From NCBI RefSeq assembly GCF_032405125.1, contig NC_091091.1:7874001-7938000 (forward strand): 64,000 bases of DNA, given 5' to 3'. The DNA is from Capricornis sumatraensis (taxonomy: Eukaryota > Chordata > Mammalia > Artiodactyla > Bovidae). Made by a program: the position numbers and the translations under genes. Shown piece by piece: positions 57,862-64,000 of this stretch. The notes beneath the pieces were generated by a model that was not told where the DNA came from, made no database searches, and was given only the letters and a program-made list of their open reading frames with translations. Numbering within the stretch: the first letter of the stretch is position 1; the number at the start of each line of letters is the position of its first letter.

Positions 57862-59380
57862 GGTTAAAAATACAAATTTTCTATGGTTCTAATAATCCAA
57901 TATTTATGATTTTTTTTTACTACTAGATAAAACAAAGTGAAGGGAAATGACATGCACTTACAAAAGGCCCCTATATTGATAGGACAGATAATTATTTTTG
58001 AAGTAAATTCCCTCTATCTGAGGAAAACACTTTTTATTTAATGTGTGATTTTTTTTAATTATGGAAAAGTTTTTCAAATGAGAGAGGAAATTAAAGTATC
58101 ACTAAGAGTTCTCTTACCACAAATGACTAATAGGGACATCTGTATGTATTTATAATTTTTTAAATTTTTTATGCATAGCTTTATTGTTGTTTATAGAGAT
58201 GCAAGCATAAACTAGCTATGATTAAATATGGTTTATTATTTTGACTTTAAACCTATTATAACATAAGAAAATGTGTTCATTCTTTAAAATTCCATAAGCC
58301 ATATTTTCACAAAATAATAGGCCATTACACATATACACATGATAAAATATCTATATGTCCATCTATACACAGAAGTACAGACACCCAAAGACATACACAC
58401 TCACATACACAGAGATGAAGTAGTCATGGCAACACTCTATAAAAAACATTTACATTTATACTCTCAATTAGAGATTAAACATATGGAATTTCTTTTCAAA
58501 ATAAAAATATACAGAACTATAACCTTGACTTTAGAAGTGAACCATATGCCGCTTATAAATAATCTTTATTTAGAAGCAATCCTGGCCAAATAATATTTTT
58601 TGAAACATGAGACAAATACATTCTGCTAATATTCTAAGTCTCCTAAAACAATAAGTTAACCAGTACAGCTAACTACAAGTTTAAGAAAATGTAACATTTT
58701 TGAACAATATTAAGAAGCTCCAAATAACTGTCTCTGTATCTCTGCACTGATCAATGAATAATTTAGGACATCTTGATAAACATAATTGATGGCATTACAG
58801 AATTTATCATTCCTGGTGCCAGTATGAACTAACTAGTGTTTCATGTCTCCCTCTCACAGACATGCTGTAGGAACACCTGCCACCTGTATGGACCCTCACC
58901 AAACAAACATTTGAAACAGTTTAGATATCACATGCCTTTTAAAATACTTACTTGGGTCTTAGGACATTTCTTGACTACAAAAGGAAAAGACTTCAGTTGT
59001 TCTAATCAGAATGGGATTGTAATGAAAAGTTTTGAAAACACTAACAACTGAGTGAGTAGAAACTATAACATTATCAATTATAACAAATATAAGAGACTAG
59101 AGGAAAATCATTCAATTCTCTTTTAAAAAACAAACTCACAATTCATGTATGAGTTATATTTTAGGATTATAGAATAAAATAGTCAACCTAACATATACTG
59201 TGAGACATAATTTCAGAATAAATATAGAGAACATTAATGAGCAAAAAGTTTAATTCTGGGAATTTCAACAGCAAATCTTATTGTATACACAATGAGTATG
59301 AAACAATCTTCTGCTACTTTTCTTGAGATGTAAAATCAAACTTTAACAAATCTTGACCAAACTTTTTGAAGGAAGTGGGT
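57862..59380. other. Intronic sequence, no feature recognised
   Basis: Very AT-rich intron with a CACACA-like stretch near 58325-58410. No repeat family or exon recognised. Confidence 0.5.
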
Positions 59381-59392
59381 AACATGTGATTA

Positions 59393-59599
59393 AGTGTTAG
59401 TCATTCAGTCCTGCCCAGCTCTTTGCGATCCCATGGACTGCAGCCCACCAGGCTCCTTCATCCATGAGATTTTCCAGGCAAGGATACTGGAGTGGGTTGC
59501 CATTTCCTTCTCCAGGAGATGTTCCAAATCCAGGGATTGAACCTGGGTCTCCTGCACTGCAGGCAGATTCTTTGCCAAGTGAGCTACAAGGGAAGCCCC
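59393..59599 (-). mobile_element. Bov-tA SINE, full length
   Basis: Minus-strand Bov-tA with a perfect 12-bp duplication AACATGTGATTA (59381-59392, 59600-59611). Confidence 0.95.
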
Positions 59600-59686
59600 A
59601 ACATGTGATTAGTTTAGTGTACTGAGGCAGAAAGAGCAGATGGAAAATCCCTCTTATGCTTAATGTTATAGTTTAAACATACTTTC

Positions 59687-59799
59687 AAGGAAGGGGTGGA
59701 AAAGAAAGAGGAAATAAAAAGGAATGAAGGAAGGAGAGAAAAATGGATTTAAAAAGGAGGGAGAAAAGGAAGAAAGAAAAGGAGAAGGGAGGGGGGAAA
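59687..59799. repeat. Polypurine tract, about 110 bp
   Basis: Almost pure A/G on the plus strand (GGAAGGAGAGAAAAATGG, GGAGAAGGGAGGGGGG) with very few pyrimidines. Confidence 0.9.
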
Positions 59800-59850
59800 T
59801 TTTGACTCACATGAAGAATGGTATTTATAGAATTTTTCTTTAAGAAATAT

Positions 59851-60312
59851 CAGATATACTTTTCTAAGAATTCATTCATTTCTTCTAAGTTATCCATTGT
59901 ATTGGCATATAGTTGCTGACAGTAGTCTCTTATGATCCTTTGTATTTCTGTGTTATCTGTTGTGATCTCTCCATTTTCATTTCTAATTTTGTTGATTTGA
60001 TTCTTCTCCCCTTTTTTTTCTTGATAAGTCTGGCTAATGGTTTGTCTATTTTATTTATCTTCTCAAAGAACCAGCTTTTAGTTTTCTTGAATTTTGGTAT
60101 AGTCTCCTTTGTTTATTTTTCATTTATTTCAGCTCTAATTTTTATTTCTTTCCTTCCACTAACCCTGGGGTTCTTCATTTCTTCTTTTTCTAGTTGCTTT
60201 AGGTGTAAAGTTAAGTTCTTTATTTGATTTTTCTCTTGTTTCTTGAGGTAAGCTTGTATTGCTATGTATTAGCACTGCTTTCACTGAATCCCATAGGTTT
60301 GGGGCTATCGTG
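59851..60312 (-). mobile_element. L1 ORF2, inverted 5' segment
   Basis: Minus-strand L1 ORF2 coding sequence upstream of the reverse transcriptase core. The plus strand shows TTCTCAAAGAACCAGC, TAAGTCTGGCTAATGGTTTG and CACTGAATCCCATAGG. In element order its 3' end (near 59851) meets the start of the plus-strand segment at 60313. This makes it the inverted 5' part of the same insertion. The left limit is approximate. Confidence 0.85.
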
Positions 60313-62899
60313 TTAAACTGAACCAGAAAGAAATAGAAAATCTTAACAGACCCATCCCAAGCACAGAAATCAAAACTTTAATCAAAAATCTTCCAACAAA
60401 CAAAAGTCCAGGACCAGATGGCTTCACAGCTGAATTCTGCCAAAAATTTAGAGAAGCACTAACACCTATCCTACTCAAACTCTTCCAGAAAATTGCAGAG
60501 GAAGGTAAACTCCCAAACTCATTCTATGAGGCCACCATCACCCTAATACCAAAACCAGACAAAGATGCCACATAAGAAAACTACAGGTCAATATCACTGA
60601 TGAACATAGATGCAAAAATCCTCAACAAATTCTAGCAAACAGAATCCAACACTATATTAAAAAGATCATACATCATGACCAAGTGGGCTTTATCCCAGGG
60701 ATGCAAGGATTCTTCAATATTTACAAATCAATCAATGTGATACACCACATTAACAAATGGAAAGATAAAAACCATATGATTATCTCAATAGATGCAGAGA
60801 AAGCCTTTGACAAAATTCAACAGCTATTTATGATAAAAACTCTCCAGAAAGCAGGCATAGAAGGAACATACCTCAGCATAATAAAAGCCATATATGATAA
60901 ATGCATAGCAAACATTATCCTCAATGGCGAAAAATTGAAAGCATTTCCCCTAAAGTCAGGAACAAGACAAAGGTGCCCACTCCCACCACTGCTATTCAGC
61001 ATGGTTTTGGAAGTTTTAGCCACAGCAATCAGAGAAGCAAAAGAAATAAAAGGAATCCAGATTGGAAAAGAAGAAGTAAAACTCTCAGTTTCCAGATGAC
61101 ATGACCCTTTACATAGAAAGCCCTAGAGACACCACCAGAAAATTACTAGAGCTAATCAGTTAATATAGTAAAGCTGCAGGATATAAAATTAATACACAGA
61201 AATCACTTGCATTTCTATACACTAACAACGAAAAAACAGAAATTAAGGAAACAATTCCATTCACCACTGTGATGAAAAGAATAAAATACTTAGGAATAAA
61301 TCTACCTAAAGAAACAAAAGACCTATATATAGAAAATCATAAAGCACTGATGAAAGAAATAAAAAATGACACAGATGGAGAAATATACCATGTTCATGGG
61401 TTGGAAGAATCAATATAGTGAAAATGAGTATACTACCCAAAGCAATCTACAGATTCAATGCAATCCCTATCAAGCCACCAATGGCATTTTTCACAGAACT
61501 GGAACAAATAATTTCACAATTTGTATGGAAATACAAAAAACCTCGAATGGCCAAAGCAATCTTGAGAAAGAAGAATGGAACTGGAGGAATCAACATGCCT
61601 GACTTCAGACTATATTACAAGCTACAGTCATCAAGACAGTATGGTACTGGCACAAAGACAGACAATGGGGCAAAATAGAAAGCCCAGTGATAAATCCTTG
61701 TCTATAGACATCTTATCTTTGACAAAGGAGGCAAAAATATACAATGGAGAAAAGACAATCTCTTTAACAAGTGGTTCTGGGAAAACTGGTCAAAACACAT
61801 GTAAAGGAATGAAACTAGAACACTTTATAACACCAAATACTAAATAAACTCAAAAGAGATTAAAGATGTAAATTTAAGACCCAAAATTATAAAAACTCCT
61901 AGAGGAAACCATAGGCAAAACACTCTCTGACATAAATCACAGGAAGATCCTCTATGACCCACCTCCCAGAGTAACGGAAAAAAAAGCAAAAATAAACAAA
62001 TGGGACCTAATTAAACTTAAAAGCTTTTGCACAACAAAGAAAGCTATAAGTAAGGTGAAAAGATAGCCTTCAGAATGGGAGAAAAAAAATAGCAAATGAG
62101 ATAACTGACAAAGAATTAATCTCAAAAATATATAAGCAGCTCATGCAGCTCAATACCAGAAAAATAAGTGACCCAATCAAAAAATGGGCCAAAGAACTAA
62201 AGAAGACATACAGATGGGTAACAAACACATGAAAAGATGCTCAACATCACTCATTATCAGAGAGATGCAAATCAAAACCACAGGTACCATCTCACACCGA
62301 TCAGAATGGCTGCTCTCAAATTCTACAAACATTAAATGCTGGAGAGGGTGTGGAGAAAAGGGAATCCTCTGACACTGTTGGTGGGAATGTAAACTGGTAC
62401 AGCCACTATGGAGAACAGTGTGGCGATTCCTTAAAAACCTGGAAATAGAAGTGCCATATGACCCACCAATCCCACTGCTGGGCAAACACACTGAAGAAAC
62501 CAGAATTGAAAGAGACAAGTGTACCCCAATGTTCATCACAGCACTGTATAAAAGCTAGGATATGGAATCAATCTAGATATCCATCAGCAGATGAACAGAT
62601 AAGAAAGCTGTGGTACATATATACAATGGAATATTACTCAGCTATTAAAAAGAACACATTTGAATCAGTTCTAATGAAGTGGATGAAACTGGAGCCTATT
62701 ATACAGAGTGAAGTAAGTCAGAAAGAAAAACATCAATACAGTACATTAACACATATATATGGAATTTAGAAAGATGGTAATGGCAACACTATATGTGAAA
62801 CAGCCAAAGAGACACAGATATAAAGAACAGAATTTTGGACTCTGTCGGGGAAGGAGAGGGTGGGATGATTTGAGAGAATAGCACTAAAACATGTATATT
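60313..62899 (+). mobile_element. L1 LINE, ORF2 and 3' UTR, cut by a BovB
   Basis: Sense L1 from AAACTGAACCAGAAAG through reverse transcriptase, the C-terminal region (WRGCGEKGIL near 62336) and the first 130 bp of 3' UTR, where a BovB interrupts at AACATGTATATT. At least six frameshifts or stops split ORF2. It is in the antisense direction to PRKG1. Confidence 0.93.
60683..61099 (+). pseudogene. L1 ORF2 reverse-transcriptase fragment
   Basis: 138 codons of the L1 reverse transcriptase. MGFIPGMQGFFNIYKSINVI opens it, then motif A in MIISIDAEKAFDKIQQ near codon 35, and motif B changed to GTRQRCPLPPLLF. The catalytic F/Y-A-D-D box lies in another frame and reads F-P-D-D at about 61090-61101, because of a frameshift and an Ala-to-Pro change. 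Further ORF2 pieces occur at 61418-61678 (LPKAIYRFNAIPIKPP) and 62458-62769 (LWYIYTMEYYSAIKK). Non-functional. Confidence 0.92.
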
Positions 62900-64000
62900 C
62901 AGTTCAGTTCAGTTCAGTCGCTCAGTGGTGTCCGACTCTTTGAGACCCCATGAATCGCAGCACGCCAGGCCTCTGTGTCCATCACCAACTCCCGGAGTTC
63001 ACTCAGACTCACGTCCATCGACTCAGTGATGCCATTCAGCCATCTCATCCTCTGTTGTCCCTTTTTCCTCCTGCCCCCAATCCCTCCCAGCATCAGAGCC
63101 TTTTCCAATGAGTCAACTCTTCGCATGAGGTGGCCAAAGTATTGCAGTTTCAGCTTTAGCATCATTCCTTCCAAAGAAATCCCAGGCCTAATCTTCAGAA
63201 TGGACTGGTTGGATCTCCTTGTAGTCCAAGGGACTCTCAAGAGTCTTCAACACCACAGTTCAAAAGCATCAATTCTTCGGCACTCAGCTTTCTTCACAGT
63301 CCAACCCTCACATCCATACATGACCACTGGAAAAACCAAAGCCTTGACTAGATGGACCTTTGTTGGCAAAGTAATGTCTCTGCTTCTCTATATGCTATCT
63401 AGGTTGGTCATAACTTTCCTTCCAAGGAGTAAGTGTCTTTTAATTTCATGGTTGCAGTCACCATCTGCAGTGATTTTGGAGCCCCAAAAAATAAAGTCTG
63501 ACACTGTTTCCACTGTTTCCCTATCTATTTCCCATGGAGTGATGGGATTGGATGCCATGATCTTCATTTGCTGAATGTTGAGCTTTAAGCCAACTTTTTC
63601 ACTCTCCTCTTTCACTTTCATCAAGAGGCTTTGTAGTTCCTCTTCACTTTCTGCCTTAAGGGTGGTGTCATCTGCATATCTGAGGTTATTGAGATTTCTC
63701 CCGGCAATCTTGATTCCAGCTTGTGCTTCTTCCAGCCCAGCATTTCTCATGATGTACTCTGCATATAAGTTAAATAAGCAGGGTGACAATATACAGCCTT
63801 GACGTACTCCTTTTCCTATTTGGAACCAGTCTGTTGTTCCATGTCCAGTTCTAACTGTTGCTTCCTGACCTGCATACAGATTTCTCAAGAGGCAGGTCAG
63901 ATGGTCTGGGATTCCCATCTCTTTCAGAATTTTCCACAGTGTATTGTGATCCACACAGTCAAAGGCTTTGGCATAGTCAATAAAGCAGAAATAGATGTTT
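62900..64000 (-). mobile_element. BovB copy D, runs off the right edge
   Basis: Minus-strand BovB beginning with its TTCAG repeat at 62899-62920 and extending past the window. It is inserted in the L1 3' UTR after AACATGTATATT. It is the least damaged BovB here over the reverse-transcriptase part. Confidence 0.95.
63388..63954 (-). pseudogene. BovB D reverse transcriptase palm
   Basis: 188 codons with motif B GVRQGCILSPCLFNLYAEY near codon 47 and an intact YADD box (LNNLRYADDTTLKAESEEEL) near codon 97, followed by the thumb. Motif A should lie beyond 63960 (the coding strand reads DCVDHNT at the left frame edge). The frame ends at NLDSI because of a stop near 63388, so the full protein is not encoded. 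Confidence 0.9.

Larger units (their letters stand above)
45986..64000 (-). other. PRKG1: PRKG1 intron upstream of the exon (partial)
   Basis: Inferred. Everything right of the acceptor is the preceding intron on the minus strand, at least 18 kb. I searched for the preceding exon (end of the second cGMP-binding domain) and did not see it. BovB copies in minus orientation here lie in the same sense as the gene. Confidence 0.8.

Noticed and set aside
1..64000. CRISPR arrays, bacterial operons, riboswitches or terminators
   Set aside because: The sequence is mammalian nuclear DNA. The regular repeats found are SINE tails, microsatellites and the BovB 5'-UTR array.
1..64000. Other PRKG1 exons in the window
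   Set aside because: I searched the minus strand for peptides of the adjoining cGMP-binding and kinase regions and found none with splice sites. A short exon could still be missed by eye.

Overview
The window is nuclear DNA from a ruminant, most likely a bovid. The evidence is the dense set of pecoran repeats: tRNA-Glu-derived Bov-tA SINEs, dimeric Bov-A2 SINEs with AGC tails, CHR-type SINEs, BovB (RTE) LINEs and ruminant-type L1 3' ends. Older mammalian L2 and MIR copies lie between them. The species cannot be told from the sequence.

Only one host-gene exon is recognisable. It is a 75-bp minus-strand exon at 45911-45985 with a good acceptor, branch site and donor. It encodes the linker before the kinase domain of cGMP-dependent protein kinase 1 (PRKG1). 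The window is therefore intron - exon - intron of PRKG1 read right to left, and no neighbouring PRKG1 exon was found. All other open reading frames are LINE remnants, SINE read-through or chance.

Layout: 1-24 kb is AT-rich intron with scattered SINEs, L1 3' ends and L2/MIR relics, including a 32-bp U6 snRNA fragment inside an L2. A Bov-A2 at 23.8 kb is flanked by an inverted copy of its own target. At 24.4-25.6 kb is a 5'-truncated BovB. From 25.6 to 45.9 kb is intron with SINEs, three L1/L2 copies and a cluster of three Bov-A2 elements. From 46 to 48 kb are BovB tails. From 48.2 to 57.9 kb is a nested BovB complex: one BovB with an inverted 5' arm, into which went a second BovB, a third BovB (also 5'-inverted, with its 5'-UTR tandem repeats), and a GC-rich block joined to a Bov-tA SINE. 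At 59.4-62.9 kb are a Bov-tA and an L1 with a 5' inversion; the L1 is broken by another BovB that runs off the right edge.

The most unusual segment is the GC-rich block at about 55285-56445. It is collinear, from memory, with the 5' external transcribed spacer of mammalian 45S pre-rRNA. It ends exactly at the 5' end of a full-length Bov-tA in the same orientation, which suggests a template switch from SINE RNA to nucleolar pre-rRNA during retrotransposition. Five LINE copies in the window show 5' inversions of the twin-priming type. No complete protein-coding gene, tRNA, rRNA gene or CRISPR array is present.
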